Below the pieces are notes generated by a model. It saw nothing but the letters and a program-made list of their open reading frames with translations, was not told the origin of the DNA and searched no databases. Shown in pieces: positions 44,220-56,869 of a stretch of 64,000 bases of DNA (positions are counted from its first letter, which is position 1; every line of letters begins with the position of its first letter). Made by a program: the position numbers and the translations under genes. The DNA comes from Trifolium pratense (Eukaryota > Streptophyta > Magnoliopsida > Fabales > Fabaceae). The stretch covers positions 32,600,409 through 32,664,408 of the forward strand of contig NC_060065.1 in assembly GCF_020283565.1 (NCBI RefSeq). Reading direction: 5' to 3'.

Positions 44220-45426
44220 ATTAAACATTTATATTCAGAGGAATACTTAGATAGGCACAAGCCTAAATGATGAATATTTAGGCATACTCAAATAACTAAA
44301 AAAATTTAAAGATAAACTAATTAAGTGATGTGACTAATTTATTTTTCTTTTAAATTCATTTCATCTAGGAGCGTGTGCCCAAATATTTTCATTTAGGCTT
44401 GTGTCTATCTAAGTGTTTCTCTTATATTCAAATAATGTCTAAATTCTTGTGGGTGTATTGTGTACATCGACACATGCCATTCTTCACTTGATTGCCACTA
44501 ATTAAATTAACAATTTTTTGACCAAAAAAAAGATTAACAATTTTGAAGTAGTTAAAGGCCATAACACATCGACACGAATTGCTATCTTCCATTTGTGAAT
44601 GATTAAAAGAAAAAGAAAAAAAAACATTTGTGAAAAGAAAAACATTAAAATTCCTAGTCTTGCAATAACACACCCACCACTACTACCACCTTTGGGCCAT
44701 CTAGCATTTATTCATGAACTGTGGGGGTCCAAATTTTTATTTTTTAGTTTGATGGCTATAAATTCACCTATTGATTGATGTGAATAAATGAGAGATCTTG
44801 GGTTTAAACTTCAATCTTGCATATAAAATATAATATATTTATCAGTTGAATTATTTTCATGGGATGGGATCCAAATAGCTTCTTTTGGCACTATATGAAT
44901 TTTCCTGTGTGTGCTATAAAATACCAAAAGTACTCTTGTTTGTTTCGTTACCTAAGTAGTAGATAGGTAAAATTTTTAAATGCAAGAACAGCTGAAGATT
45001 GTAATCCCCCCAGAGAACCCTCAGAGAAAATTTTGAACTTTTTTATCGTCTACTACTTAAGTAGTGAATCCTTGGTGTACCGTTAGACCTTTAACTAATG
45101 CAACAGACTTGACCACCAACTGATTTGCAAGTTAATTAACACATAGTTGTTTTTAAGAATTTCTCATTTTTATCGCATCCACTATTTAAGTAGAAAAAAA
45201 AATGAAAAGAAAAAAAAATACAAGAAATGGGGCGAAAAAATAAATTCTCTTTTAAAAATAATCAGATCATTGTCGATGAAACATCACACCTATTATGAGC
45301 CCATGATGTGACGTGAAATTTATGTATGATTTTAGTAAGAAATTAATTGGTCGGCTTTCATGTTGAAAGCAAGGTAAGGATTCACTTTCATTTTGAAAAC
45401 TAATTATTCGTTAAGCTACTAGATTT
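44220..45426. other. Intergenic, no gene seen
   Basis: AT-rich. It includes words CTACTTAAGTAGTGAATCC near 45050 that recall the interior of the MITE at 12.5 kb. No coding region is supported. Confidence 0.45.
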
Positions 45427-45434
45427 GATCTAGT

Positions 45435-47182
45435 CAGGGACGGACATAAGGGGGGCAAGTAGGAGCTGAGCCCCTCCCCCCCCCCTCTTGTCAAATTTTT
45501 TTCTTTCATATACTTGTTGCTGATACATATGTACACATAAATTGATATTTGAAAGATGTGTTAAAAAATTAGTAACGATCGTTTGGCGCAAATCATGCAC
45601 CCACAACATAGTAATTGTAACAATTTACTACTTTAAAATATTTTGATAATATGTATTAGACACTATTAAAGTGGAAATTCAATTAAGTTAGTTCGGATTG
45701 TTTGCTACAAATGAGAGATTATTTTCTGCTACGAAGAATGTGAAAATTAGGTTGTGAAACAAGATAGAAACTGAATTTCAAACTAATTAATACAGATTCA
45801 GTTGTTGATGAATTTTATGATCTAGAGCAATATCGTGTACAATTTAGATAAACAATGTGATGCATTTTATATTTTTTATTGAATATATTTAAGTACTATT
45901 ATAATTATGTTTATGATTTATTTAATTATTCCGACCCCCGTTTTATCACTACAAGAATACTTCAATTTACCGGCAAATTTTAATAACACTTACTGAGGGC
46001 TTAAACCCCCAATAAGTTACTGGCGGCTTAAACCCTCAGTAAGTGAGAAAAAACCCTCACAACATTAAAAAATAATTTATTTTAAACGGACATATAATTT
46101 AGTGGCGGTCTAAGCCGCCAGTAATTTAGTGACGGCCCAAACCGCCAATAAATTGATCTAGCAGTTTCATTAGTGACGGCCTAAACCGTCAGTAGATTTC
46201 CCAAAATTTAGTGGGGGCTTTGACCGCCACAAAGTTATACGAATTTCAAAAAAAAAGAAATTAAAGGAAAAAGAAAAAACAATCGCCATTAGCATTGAGT
46301 TTCCAATTCCAACTATCAAACACTTCTTTCTATCAAACAATTTTTTCAATTCCCTCTGCCACCATCCAATTTCTTCTCCTTTCATCAAATAATATTTTTT
46401 AACAAACAAACTTATCACAACATCCTGCACAAATCAATTTCTTCTCCTTCATCAAGCTTGAGTTTCCAACTTTCTTCAATTGCAAAATCAATTTTCTCCG
46501 CAAATCTGAACCTGAATCTGAAGAACAAGAGTTCGAATTTGAATATATGTTACTCGAATTTTATAGATCTTGTATGCTTCACTTTCCTCTTGTTTGTCTT
46601 TGTTTTTTTTGTACAGATCAATTTTCTCTTGTTTGTCTTTGTTCTTTACAGATTTTTATGAATAGTAGCCTCAAGCTTTACCTCTTGTTTCTCTTATAGC
46701 TTTTTGTTTCTCATCTCTTCTTTCTATTCAAATTTTATAGATCTTGTAGCTTCTTTGTTGATTTTTTGGTTGAGGAAGAAATCTGAAGAAGAGGCTTCTT
46801 GGTTGAAGAAAGAATAGTTCTTTAGATGCAAATTTAGATTTTTAAATTTAATTTTAATTCTGTTTGATCAATTAATAAATAAGTAATTTTAATTTTTTTT
46901 TAAATAATATATTAGTTAGTGGGGGCTTAGGCCGCCAGTAAATTGGAAATGATAGTTGCAATTTTGTGGCGGCTCAGGCCGCCAGTAAGTTTCGATCTTT
47001 TCATTTTTGGCGGTTTAGGCCGCCACAAAATTTACCGTCGAGCGATTTACTGGTGTTTTTGGCCGCCAGTTGGCCGCCAATAAATACCTACTTTTTGACG
47101 GTTTTGACCACTTATTGAGGGTTTTTGGCCCTCAATAAATCATGTTTTTCTTGTAGTGTATAGATTTCTGGATCCGTCCCTG
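45435..47182 (+). mobile_element. hAT transposon relic (copy B) with nested CACTA
   Basis: Ends CAGGGACGGACATAAGG and CTGGATCCGTCCCTG are flanked by a perfect GATCTAGT 8-bp duplication (45427-45434, 47183-47190). Removing the nested CACTA leaves about 530 bp homologous to copy A at 8214-8815 in opposite orientation. Around 45700-45830 the plus strand encodes remnants of the hAT transposase C-terminal dimerisation region (pattern RLFSATKNVKIRLRNKIETEF), broken by stops. This relic is older than the CACTA inserted in it. Confidence 0.88.
45947..47158. mobile_element. Non-autonomous CACTA element, complete
   Basis: 1212 bp, CACTACAAGAATAC at the left and TTTTTCTTGTAGTG at the right, with a TAT target duplication (45944-45946, 47159-47161). 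Subterminal regions carry many copies in both directions of GGCGGCTTAGGCCGCCAGTAA-like words (about 45960-46230 and 46920-47140), the expected transposase-binding arrays. The middle (about 46240-46900) is AT-rich and non-coding by eye. Confidence 0.92.
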
Positions 47183-47218
47183 GATCTAGTGATGAAATTT
47201 TTTGATAATATATATATA

Positions 47219-47257
47219 TTTGTTTGTTTATAATGAAACTAGGATCGAACTCAATAA

Positions 47258-47323
<66 letters not shown>

Positions 47324-47362
47324 TTATTGAGTTCGATCCTAGTTTCATTATAAACAAACAAA
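47219..47362. repeat. Perfect 144-bp palindrome with (AT)30 centre
   Basis: Left arm of 42 bp (47219-47260, TTTGTTTGTTTATAATG...AATAACTC), 60 bp of alternating AT (47261-47320), then the exact reverse complement of the left arm (47321-47362). The AT core is itself self-complementary, so the whole can form a single cruciform or hairpin. No inserted gene. Confidence 0.92.
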
Positions 47363-50244
47363 AATTCGTTTTTGTTAGTGATACTTGATGGTTGTGTTGA
47401 GTTACAAAAACTAAGCATTGTCGTTAAAAAAAGATAAAGATGACTACTTAAAAGATAAAAAAATATATAGGTGCATTTTTTTCAGAGGAATTCCATTGTC
47501 AATTAATCCTCTTAAAATGTAACTTACTTTGGCACATAAGAAATAGGGATGTTTACGGGTATATTTTTGTCTGCAAAAGTTATCCTTACAATTTTATCAC
47601 TTTATGTCATTGGAGTTAATTCTTAGGAAAATGTAGTGTTCTTAATTTTGCTTAACTTGTTGTTAAATATCCACCCAAGATTTCTACCATATTAATTCAT
47701 ATCTTTGAGAACCCGTAATTCTTAACAAGAATATCCGAGATTTGGGTCTTGGTGTGAATTTGGAATAAGTTATTTATTGTTTACATCATTATTTTGAGTC
47801 AAAATCTCATATTGAAAGTCATAAATTCGGTATAAAAACTTCTAGGGTGACTACTTCTCTACTTATATAAGATTAAAAAATCATCTTCTTTACATCATTA
47901 TTTTGAGGCGAAGCTAGTTAGATTCAATTTGTATAATCAACTTAACAATAGGGTTAAAAACACTAAAATCTCTATTAAAGCTTTTGATTTTTTGGGTCAT
48001 TCAGACATTATATCGAAACCTAACCGACCGACCCATTCGTCAGTATATCTTACAAAATCCCATACACTGCGGTGAATCTCGTCAGTGCCCACTTCTGTCT
48101 CTTCCTCTTTCTTTATATATATTCCGTTGCTTTCAACATTAGTTAGTTGCATTGCACTCATGTTACTTTCTTTTCTTATGTGCCTCCACTTGATCATGCT
48201 GCTATCAGTAGCTCTTAATCATAGCTTAACTAAACAACTTTTGTTTGTTAGTACAAACAAAATAGTACAACTATCCGGTTTGGGGTCAGTTCATGTATCA
48301 AATGGTTTCGGTTCCTCAACATGTTGTAAGGTATTCGAGGATATTTACATATATCCATAGATAATAAAAAAAAAATCTAAAACATATTGAATTTTGAATT
48401 TTTTTCTAATTACCTAAAATTTCATCAGCTTATTTTAATTAAGCAAAAAAAAATAATATTAACACGTAATAATATTTACGCATTTCACTCTCAATTTAAC
48501 AAAAAACTCACCGATCATATTCGCGAGTGTGAATACTATTAAATTTGAATTTGTATCCATTAAATAACGAATAGTTGAAATATTTATTTACTTTATCTAC
48601 GAATGTCGCTACCCACTCCTTATTCGCGGCAGATTTTATCACAAATCGGATTTTTGTCCATCCCCCCTTGATGCTAAGGAAGAGTGGGGCAACCACCTTT
48701 CTTGGTTATAGACTTAGAGTCTTTTTGATCCGCTAAAAAATAAGGGACTGAACAAGACAACTATAGTTGTATTGTGTTTGATTGTTGTAAAACTGTTTCA
48801 GGAACTGGACAAACTGGGAGGCAATGGACAGGACAAAAACAAAATTTCTCTCACTAAACCACAGCACAACTTTTTGTCCGCAGTACAAGCAGTGGCGGAA
48901 CTAGAAAAAATATCGTGGGTGGGCCGAAAAATAGTCAATCTGTTTTCAAATTGAATTTTTTGTTCTTCTATTTTCACATGTTACTATTTTGGTACCAACA
49001 AACTATATTTTTACTCTAAAAATTGTGATTTTTGGCTATAAAGGTGATTTATTGTCTCCAACATTGAATCTAAAGATGAAATATCAAATTTGAGACCAAA
49101 ATTCACAATTTTTCCCATTAAAATTCGCTAATTTTACAGCAAAAAAGTAATAAAAAAATATTGTGATAGGACTAAAATTGCAACAAATGTGAAAATATGG
49201 GACTTGAAAAATTTAATATTAATTAAACATATTTTTTATGTCATTTCATATTTATATACGCTAGTTCAACTGCTAATTTTATCTATTATTATAAATTCAA
49301 TTAATTATGAACTAACATTTACACTAATACTTGAACTAATATGTGTACCGAATTACTTATAATCATCAATAATATACTCTAAATTAATAATTATATTAAT
49401 ATTTTTCCATGCAGCGACTTGAATATTTAAGAGACTCAGTGCTGAATTATCTCATCATCACTATGCATTTGTATAAAGAATATCATGTCTTCCGGGCAGT
49501 TAACTGACATGAGAGCAGTCTTAGAGGTGATCGTATCTGAACCAATCCAAAAGTAAAATCACAAACCGAACTAAAAAACTGAAAACCGCAAAACTGCATT
49601 TAGTTTGGATGTATTTGGATGACTTTCTTACTAAACCGCAAACCATAAAAATCGTCTCCCCCTTCACCACCTTGTCATTTTAGGCCCTCACTACTACACC
49701 CACTATTCAATTCCTCGAAGAAACGCCGTTCCCATTATTTGAGTAAATATTCACTTATCACAATATAAATGATTAACAATTGACAATTGTACACAAATCT
49801 AAAACATCTAATATAAAAAAGATTCTTTTTGGAAGAAATGCTCGTCATAATTGTGGTTAAACTAGTTGAGTTAAGGATTAAGGAGCAGAAGATCCAGAGT
49901 TCAAGTTCTGGCAAAGAGAAGAAAAAAAAATTAATATAACATTGTAATACTAACAACTAACATTACTTATAAAAAAAAGATAAGTATTGTATTTTCATTA
50001 CAACATCCATTAAGAAGAAATACATTTATCATCACTATATGAGATTGAGATTTCCTGCCGTAAATTTTCACGCATTATTCAATCCAATATGTTAATTTTA
50101 GATTAGACCGTTTGAATTATACATTAGTTCTAACTCATTTACACAATCTCGACCATTTGATTGAAATAAGACAACTGAGAACAAAAAACTACGTCAATGT
50201 AGTTACTACTACACCAAATCTTTTTTTTTTGTAACGTAAAGTAT
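47363..50244. other. Intergenic with degraded transposon pieces
   Basis: No gene recognised. CAGTGGCGGAACTAGAAAAA at 48891 looks like a hAT terminus without a partner. The preceding 48720-48890 (AAGGGACTGAACAAGACAAC ... CAACTTTTTGTCCGCAGTA) matches pieces at 6733-6784 and 7800-7880. A tRNA-like box B (AGAGTTCAAGTTCTGG) near 49895 suggests a decayed SINE. Confidence 0.45.
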
Positions 50245-50665
50245 CTACTCCATTTCATTCATAATAATATCACGAATACAAAGGGAAACATCAATGAAAA
50301 TGTGGAAACTAGCTAAGGATGTGATCTCTCTTGCTAATACATGAGTGACCTCATTGACTTGTCTTCTAATAAACTCAACCTGAGAGTTTCTAAAATGTGT
50401 GTTAAACATGGTCCTACGGTCCTTAATAATATCACCAAGCTTAGACTCATCTCTACTCTTACTATGAAATTTAATTACAACAATTTGTGAGTCAAGCTCG
50501 AAATCCACATGCTCCAGTTGTAAATCTTGAATCCATTTCATGTCATGCAACAATCTCAACGCCTCACCAATGTCCATATTCATAATTGGAGAGAACCATT
50601 CCGTCTTAGCAAGTACAAAACTTACTTGATCATCTCTAACACATACTCCTATCGAATCTGATTCC
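50245..50665 (-). pseudogene. LINE-type RNase H domain relic
   Basis: Minus-strand frame of about 140 codons that reads VCVRDD..SFVLAKTEWFSP, then EALRLL, FELDSQIVV, LGDII, and FIRRQVNEVTHVLAREI. This is the order of the RNase H-like (RVT_3) domain found at the end of plant non-LTR retrotransposon ORF2 and related domesticated ORFs. The frame ends with a stop at 50245. No reverse transcriptase was seen upstream, so this is a fragment. Domestication is not supported by anything here. Confidence 0.7.
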
Positions 50666-50775
50666 CACTATCTAATCTAAATCTAAATCATATAAATCTA
50701 ACTCTAACCCTAATGAGCTAGGGACCCAAATTTTTTGTAGGACATATTCGACTAGTAGCAAATCTCAAACGTTTA

Positions 50776-51472
50776 CTCCCTCCGAACACAAATATAAGAA
50801 AAAAAACACTTAAATTTTGGACACAAATATAAGCAAAAGTCAACTACTTTTAAACTAATTAATACCACTATTCCTAATATACCCTTATTTAATCATTTCA
50901 CTTTTCAAAAGTTTATGTAATTTTCAAGGCATAAATCATTTTTTAAAGGGTAATATAGTAAACTTAACTCATGTTTTGCATTAAATCAAAAAAATTAACT
51001 ACATTTTGTTATAGCTTATTTTAGAAAAAATCACTTTTTTTTATAAAAATAATCACTTTTAATTATTTTGCATCTGTTTGTTACAAATTTTTAAAATAAT
51101 CATAAGCTAAAAATAATCAGAAAATAGCTAAAAATGAGAAGCTACTAAGAGTAGCTTATAAAATAATAGATTTTTTTAGAGGAGAAAAAAAAAGAAATGT
51201 TAAAAGGAAAAAATTATTTGTATTTAAAAAAATCACTTTAATAAGTTGTATCCAAACAAACTAAAAATTATTTTATTTTAAAAAAGTGATTTTTATTATA
51301 ATAAACAAACATAAAGTAAATCCAACTTTTCTAAAAATCTCTAAAAACTAATCTCTAAATTATTTTATATCAAAATCACTATTTTTTTAATCCATAACAA
51401 ACGGACACTTAACTAAATTTCTTAAACACTACATAAACGATTATTTTTTCTTATATTTATGTTCGAAAAAAG
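50776..51472. mobile_element. Stowaway-like MITE interrupted by another insertion
   Basis: Ends CTCCCTCCGAACACAAATAT and ATATTTATGTTCGAAAAAAG are the same family as 16955-17247. Compared with that copy, 401 bp (51004-51404) are inserted between ACA duplicates (51001-51003, 51405-51407). The insert begins TTTTGTTATAGC and ends ATAACAAACGG and contains AT-rich AATCACTTTT arrays in both directions. Confidence 0.7.
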
Positions 51473-51839
51473 TATTTAAGATGAAACAACTCATATTATA
51501 AATACAATTTAATGCAGTAAAACAATCTCAACCGCTGATTTAAAATCGTCCGATATTAACAAATCACAATCACACAACGAAGTAAAGGGGACATAGTGAT
51601 GATAACACTACCAACAGCTTCTCTCTCAGTCACTCTCACTAAGAAGAGAGAGAACACACACGCACGCAGAAAACACACATAGCACGTTGAAGCTTCCAAT
51701 TGGAAAAAAAAAAATGAAGAAAAAGTAACAAGTAGAGTAATATACAAGAACCAATGTCAAGAATATCATGAACTGACCCATCAATCATCATACTAGTATC
51801 TTCCAAAACCCTCTTAATTTTCTTCTTTACACAACAAAG

Positions 51840-54691
51840 ATGGGAAATGTCAATGGAAGAGAAGAAGATTTCAACGGAACAATATCAGAAATTTCATCGG
51901 AAGAAGATGGTGGAGGAGGAGAAAGAGAGGGTGGTTTTGACACTGTCAGTAGCGATTGTATGTCTACTCCTGATGGGGTTGTTGAAAATCCTTTACCTGA
52001 ATTAATGGGTCATTCTCCACCTGCTAGCCCTAGAACAACTCAATCTCCACTCATGTTTTCCCCTCAAGTATGTTAAAGTTTCTTCCTTTTCAATCTTTTT
52101 CACCTTTTCCCCAATTTACACCAAAAGGGTTTGCTTAATTTTTTCAATTTGGTTTAGTTTTTTATATTTTTATTCAGATTGTGAAATCTCAAAAAAAATT
52201 GTTTTTTTCATGAATGGTGTGTCTAAATCAGTATCCTAGCTTTTTGTTTTTTTTTATTTGATGTTCTTTATGATGTCTGATTTGATGTGTCTTAGAAACC
52301 TTGAACTCATACTGCATTTGTTTTGGAATGCGAGTGTGGTGAATCGGTGTATGTTTGGTATCACGGTGGGCATGTCAGAATCACGGTGACCTAATGTGAT
52401 TTTCCAAAAGCTACACTCTGTAGCTGCTGCAAAATTACCGTAGATCACCGTGATTCTGGTAATACTCACCATGATACCAAACACACAATTATGTATTTGT
52501 TTGATGTAAAGTTCATATTTTTTGACACCCCATTTTGTGTTTTTACTCATACATTAGTTTACAGTTCCATGTTTTTCATCTTGTGGGTTTTGGTAATTGG
52601 ATCAGATTCAGGGTTTATATTGGTGTTTCCATCAATCATCATGTAATGGAATCTAATGATTGTTGTTGTGATTGTGACTGAGAAGCAAAAGTAGCTTATG
52701 ATATTGGGATTACTTTAAGGGAACCATATTCTTATATTCTAGATTGTTGTCACTATCAAGAATAAACTTTTCCTATCCTTTTTGTGTAATGCTTTTGTGG
52801 GTTCTCAGTTATCATTAGTTGGGAATCATTCCCTTTTTCTCCTGTGTTTAGGTTCCGGTGGTTCCACTACAAAGACCTGATGAGATGCAGGTTCCAAACC
52901 CTTCCTGGATGCAAACTACTTCAGGGTATGAAGATATGTTTAGTGAAGTTGGAATTCCGACGATGATTACTTGGAGTTATGATGGTAAAGAAGTTGCTGT
53001 GGAGGGATCATGGGATAATTGGAAAACAAGGTTCGGATGATTTAGTGTTAATTAAGTTTATTTACTGCTGATGTGTTGTTAATGGTAGTTGCAAAATTGT
53101 AGTGTTGTCAATTGCGGATTGCAGAATATAGTGATTTGTTCAAATTCTGTAATGCAATAGTGCGATAGTCGTCGCTATAGCCTCTATTTGACAACATTTT
53201 GTCCTAAATAAATAGTGTATTGCAGAGCAATAGTGATTTGTCCAAAGTCCAAACTCCACTATGCTATAGTGCTATATCGACGCTATAGTTGCTTTTACTA
53301 AAGTTGTTTTCACCGCTTCTTTTGTGGATTGCAAGAACAAAAAAGCAAAGTGTGAAAATATGAGATTGTGGAAATGAAAACAAAAAACAAGCCAAATGCA
53401 TTCTTAATATCTTCTTTATTTGTCTTCAACGGTTGCTATAATTGCTGCTTAGATTCTGATATTCTTGTTTATCAGAATGCCTTTGCAGAGATCGGGAAAG
53501 GACTTCACTATAATGAAGGTGCTTCCATCTGGTGTTTATCAGTTTAGATTTATCGTGGATGGACAGTGGAGGTACGCACCTGACTTGCCTTGGGCTAAAG
53601 ATGATGCTGCCAATACTTACAACATTCTGGACTTACAGGTAATATTTCGGTTACATATTTAGTGTGCGTTTCATGCGATCAAAAGGCATAGTGATCTTTC
53701 CTTTGTTTTTCTTTATTTCACACTCTTTGGCTAAAATTCTCTTCTCTTCCTGCATGAACTTTGTTTCTAATACATGTGATCTAAACTCTAAACTCATAGC
53801 TTTGATTTGGGGCGAAGTAGCGTTGCAAGTCCTTCATGGCATGAATTTGCTTTTTGTAACACTTGTTACTGCTTACGGATTAGCTTATCCATTTTCTGGG
53901 GTAATTTTGTTTTCGCTATATATTGTTTATGAAATTTTGTTGTGGCACTCTAGTAAAAATGTGTGATTATCAGTCAAACTTGAAATTCCTAAACATGGGG
54001 AGGTAGAATGGTGGTAAATTGATTTTATACATATCTTATACGAGTAAGGCAGAATTTGGAACTTGGAAGAGCTTATTTGGTCTTATGTATGATATAAGCA
54101 CTTCTGTGAATGTTTTGGGATTATAAAAATAGCTTAGGATATGAGCATATGTCCATATTATAAGCTGTTTTTTATCTTATTTTCACAAACTCCCCTAAAT
54201 AGCTTATTTTAATAAGCTATTCTCAACTTATGCAGAGTTTATCTTTTTTCTCTCTTTGATTGTAGAAACAAGTTATACATAAATTCTCGTATGATAAACA
54301 AATACTAATAAGCATTTTCGTCAGTTGTTTAGTCAAATGCATGTTGAACTTAATCATTATGCAGGATTATGTTCCTGAAGACATTGAAAGCATTTCTAGT
54401 TTCGTACCTCCTAAATCACCAGACTCTAGTTACAACAACTTACACCTAAGTTCTGAAGATTATGCAAAGGAGCCACCATTGGTTCCTCCATTCATGCAAA
54501 TGACTCTTCTTAATGTTCCTTCTGCAAATATGGAATTTCAACCTCTCGTATCCAGACCACAGCATGTCGTGCTCAATCATCTCTACATGCAGAAAGGGAA
54601 GAGCAGCCCTTCAGTGGTTGCACTCGGGACAACTCATCGATTTGGAGGCAAATATGTCACTGTGGTGATGTACAAGTCTTTGCAGAAGTAA
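51840..54691 (+). CDS. KINB2: SnRK1 regulatory beta subunit (KINβ2-like), four exons
   Basis: Exons 51840-52067, 52852-53030, 53476-53638, 54365-54691; GT-AG introns with consistent phases; 897 bp, 298 residues. MGNVNG at the N-terminus is an N-myristoylation site, as in Arabidopsis KINβ2. A low-complexity acidic/Ser/Pro region (about 10-75) holds [20 protein letters not shown]. The glycogen-binding-like CBM48 domain lies at about 112-190 ([20 protein letters not shown]), followed by the C-terminal ASC domain (about 200-298; [41 protein letters not shown]). This subunit bridges the SnRK1 catalytic alpha and the gamma-type subunit and directs the energy-sensing kinase to membranes or substrates. 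The start is the first ATG after a 5' region rich in CA/GA repeats. Introns carry MITE-like sequence. Function is well supported by family. Confidence 0.95.
52352..52483. mobile_element. Fold-back MITE in KINB2 intron 1
   Basis: TGTTTGGTATCACGGTGGGC and GAATCACGGTGACC on the left are mirrored by GATCACCGTGATTC and CACCATGATACCAAACA on the right, around CTACACTCTGTAG. A diverged relative is near 59140-59290 in the HIPP intron (CAAAAGCTACGCTCTTCAAC, AAAATTACGGTG). Confidence 0.65.
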
Positions 54692-56869
54692 ACATGAATG
54701 CATGGACCGTGGAGTTGGGTTAGCTTTTAACTTTAAAGCCGTTGTATTTGTTAATATAGTTTCGATCAGTACAATGTTTAGAGAGAATACTGTAAGCTAC
54801 AGAAGGATCATTACTTGAAAATCAACATTATGATACATATAATGCAATTGCATGATGGCCATTCATCATGCAAATTCTGTTGGAAAATTTTACATCATTT
54901 GATGATGGTATTCTCTTGGAAAATTTTATTTTCACATCTTTTGACATGTTCTCTATCCTACTTGTACCTAAACTTCAAGATTTGCCTCCTGTTAAATAAG
55001 TCAAAAAGTAGAGTGATAATAAGTCAGGCCAAACGTAGCCTAATAGAACGCGAAACCAAACTTCAATCTACTGGCATCCCCCCCACTCGTCGACCTTGTA
55101 GGTGCAAACAATTATCTGAAGCTATTGGTTGCAATTTAAATGAGTCACACCAAATTTATGCGAGATCCACATTTTTTTAGTGGGTCCTATTTAAATTTCT
55201 ACCAATAAGAAATACTATGGGAAAATGTGTGTTAGAGAGTGTATTACTAACATGGATTTGGATCCTCTCCAGCTCATCCTCTCGCCTGGGCTGCCATCAT
55301 ATCATCCGTCTATTTATGTTTTTTCTCTCTCTTTAAAACAGTTTTTTTTTACTATCAGTCACTGAATGAAGAGCAACGAGCAACGAGCAACGAGGATGGC
55401 AAAAGATAAAGGGCAGCAGAGCACCCAATTTCTACTAGCACGCCTCTTCAGTCACATATAGGGCTGCATAGTGGTTCTGCCTTTCTTTAGAATAGGTGTT
55501 GCAGCTTTCAGACATAAGTACTATTTGATTCTATGTACTTTGTTGAACTTTATTTTCATTCAAATAATCTATTCTTAATTTGTTATAGTTATAGCATTTC
55601 TGTTTCTTATTTTGCCACCTCACAATAATAGTTCACCCCAGCTTTTACAAGAATAAACTGGGATTCTGATTCACCTTTTCAAATTGCTACATCCATTTAC
55701 ATGTCACCTTTTTGCTATATATCTTAAACGTCCCATTATTTCAGAGATTTCTCGCACCTTATTCCTTTTGGAATTAGATTCTGCAGCACTAGTATGCATT
55801 TGATTCTTTTCTGCATAACAGTTAAAGTTGTAACTATCATGTCCATAGTTAAATTATGACATATTTGAAGTAAATGAGTACAAATATTATATATTAGAAA
55901 TAACAAGTTACACGTGGCTTTTAACATGTATCGATATTAAACTCGTTCGTGACAGACCACATCGAATCAACAGTTAGATCTTGTAATTCTATTGTATCTT
56001 ATCAGATTGCAGCTCCTTCTCCTTCGTGTACTCCTTTCCGTCCTCGGAGAACATATGCTACCCTTCCGTGCAATTTTTTTCATCTACCTCCCACCCTCTA
56101 TGATCCCTAAGATTCGGATTGAGATATGTTGTTGTAGATTATCACGCAGTTCAATGCAGTATTCAATCTCATCTGTTGATTTAAGATCGGATAATCTGAA
56201 TTGCACATAAGTTTTAACTATTAACACAATCTCAACAGTTTGATTGAGATCGGACAGCGGATAACAGTAACTGCGTTAACGCAATTATTGCATCAAATCT
56301 GATTCTCTAAGATCCCTCCTTACCCCCACAAAAATCACTTTAGATTTAGAAGTTCGACGCTATCGGGGTAAATAATACGCATAACCTGTCTTAACAACAT
56401 TCCCACCCTTATGAATCTATGGTGGTTGGATCCTCTCCTTCACTTTCCTCTCCATCTCTCTCCATCCTATGGACAACCTTCAACCTCATTCCTTGTGCAG
56501 TTGGTCAAGAAGACCAAGGACAATGGTCCAAAATAGTTCACCACCCCTTTAAATTAAAGTCAGCATTTCGTCAACCTTTTTTTCCACATTGATTTTGAAG
56601 GCTTAAAGTTTAGGTTGAAGTGGCATTATCACAATAAATTTATTCAAATATAAAGAAATGGTAAACCAAAATTCAGTAATACCACATTTTTAGCACAAAC
56701 ACCAACATGAGTGATTCTGCCATCTTTTGACAGTGAAATACATTGAAAGTTCATAAACACAACAGAAAGCTAAACACCATAAAATATTCACTAGTATACT
56801 ATGTTACATAGCATAGAAAATTAACTTAATCTAATAAGCTACTAAAAATACATAGTACAAATAACAGGT
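54692..56869. other. Intergenic between two convergent genes
   Basis: Contains the 3' flanks of KINB2 (+) and of the HIPP gene (-). AT-rich with GGATCCTCTCC-type words at 55257 and 56428. A short triple ACGAGCA repeat lies near 55376. No further gene is supported. Confidence 0.5.

Noticed and set aside
46170..46661. Possible captured gene fragment in the CACTA interior
   Set aside because: Short ORFs on both strands are AT-rich and show no recognisable domain or exon structure.
50245..50583. Host gene encoding a small RNase H-like protein
   Set aside because: The pattern matches the tail of LINE ORF2; the frame begins mid-domain and there is no upstream promoter or exon evidence.
53664..53966. 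100-codon plus-strand ORF with hydrophobic stretches
   Set aside because: Lies in KINB2 intron 3 immediately after a verified splice donor; no family features.
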